A stretch of 21,699 nt of DNA from Prevotella sp. (GTDB lineage: Bacteria > Bacteroidota > Bacteroidia > Bacteroidales > Bacteroidaceae): the NCBI GenBank assembly GCA_024681875.1, contig JAILAA010000051.1, forward strand, positions 1 to 21,699. The letters run 5' to 3'. Within the stretch, counting starts at the first letter, position 1. Every line of letters begins with the position of its first letter. The notes beneath the pieces were generated by a model. That model was not told where the DNA came from and did no database searches. It worked only from the letters and a program-made list of their open reading frames with translations. This document shows, piece by piece, positions 21,589-21,699 of the stretch. The position numbers and the translations under genes were made by a program.

Positions 21589-21699
21589 GTTTATAGACCG
21601 TCGATTGGGATGAGCCGGTACTCCTTGTCCACGTCCACGTCGTCGGTGGGCTACGTAGTTTCTACCATTTAGTGGTAAACAGGCTGGGAGATACGACCA
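21589..21699. other. Right-edge stretch, possible 3' end of an upstream gene
   Basis: On the minus strand an open run, DDVDVDKEYRLIPIDGL and stop, ends at about 21596. It is preceded three codons earlier by an in-frame TAG, so it is either a decayed tail or non-coding. TACCA-tttag-TGGTA at about 21663-21677 is a small palindrome. No firm gene or promoter can be named here. Confidence 0.3.

Noticed and set aside
15303..21699. A complete diversity-generating retroelement
   Set aside because: No reverse transcriptase, Avd-like gene or template repeat was found on either strand in the window; only target-like genes are present.

Overview
The window looks like a chromosomal segment from a Bacteroidales bacterium, most likely Prevotellaceae. 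Several signs point there: Bacteroidetes-type promoters (TAnnTTTG, seen as TACCTTTG ahead of ndk, guaA, pyrC and the GH97 gene), a smalltalk small protein, GH97 and GH43 enzymes, an OMP_b-brl outer-membrane barrel, secreted proteins ending in GRK/GRR...GVYIVxGKK tails, and the AT-rich micro-repeats and GCGGATT-type palindromes common between genes in this group. The genus is inferred.

Layout. (1) Positions 1-5976 hold housekeeping genes: a 52-aa peptide gene 8 nt ahead of miaA (+), then leftward a LysM/M23 peptidase, ndk and guaA, then rightward a class I dihydroorotase ending in a strong terminator. (2) Positions 6092-14300 are an envelope/carbohydrate region: a 1017-aa outer-membrane barrel protein with a Gly-rich tail, a LamG-LamG-Ig-GH43 secreted protein, and a convergent GH97 alpha-glycosidase. 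There is no SusC/SusD pair. (3) Positions 14370-15310 are repeat-rich: a smalltalk gene, two 172-bp REP-like clusters (a third, inverted copy opens the window) and what looks like the first ~36 codons of an ISL3-type transposase. (4) Positions 15303-21552 are a leftward array of secreted proteins built from interchangeable parts.

Region 4 is the unusual part. Two modules have the same order: shared leader, secreted protein with a sorting-like tail, then 15-19 nt later a small unsecreted peptide (K-x-Y-M-Q-P start, Trp/acid-rich end) and a strong terminator. The peptide upstream of miaA belongs to the same family. Further right, two tandem secreted paralogues differ by one clean Ig-like (BIG2) module and end in an Lcl/DUF1566-like C-type-lectin domain. 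There a short segment is strongly diversified between a conserved YWSSTE motif and a nearly identical ~86-bp 3' block containing a GC-rich end, the stop codon and a tetraloop hairpin. This is the architecture expected of diversity-generating-retroelement (DGR) target genes, but no reverse transcriptase or template repeat lies in the window, so the DGR link is an inference. The array also shows reuse of signal-peptide and 5'UTR cassettes, a palindromic repeat spliced into one signal peptide, and a duplicated leader with a conserved 27-codon upstream ORF.
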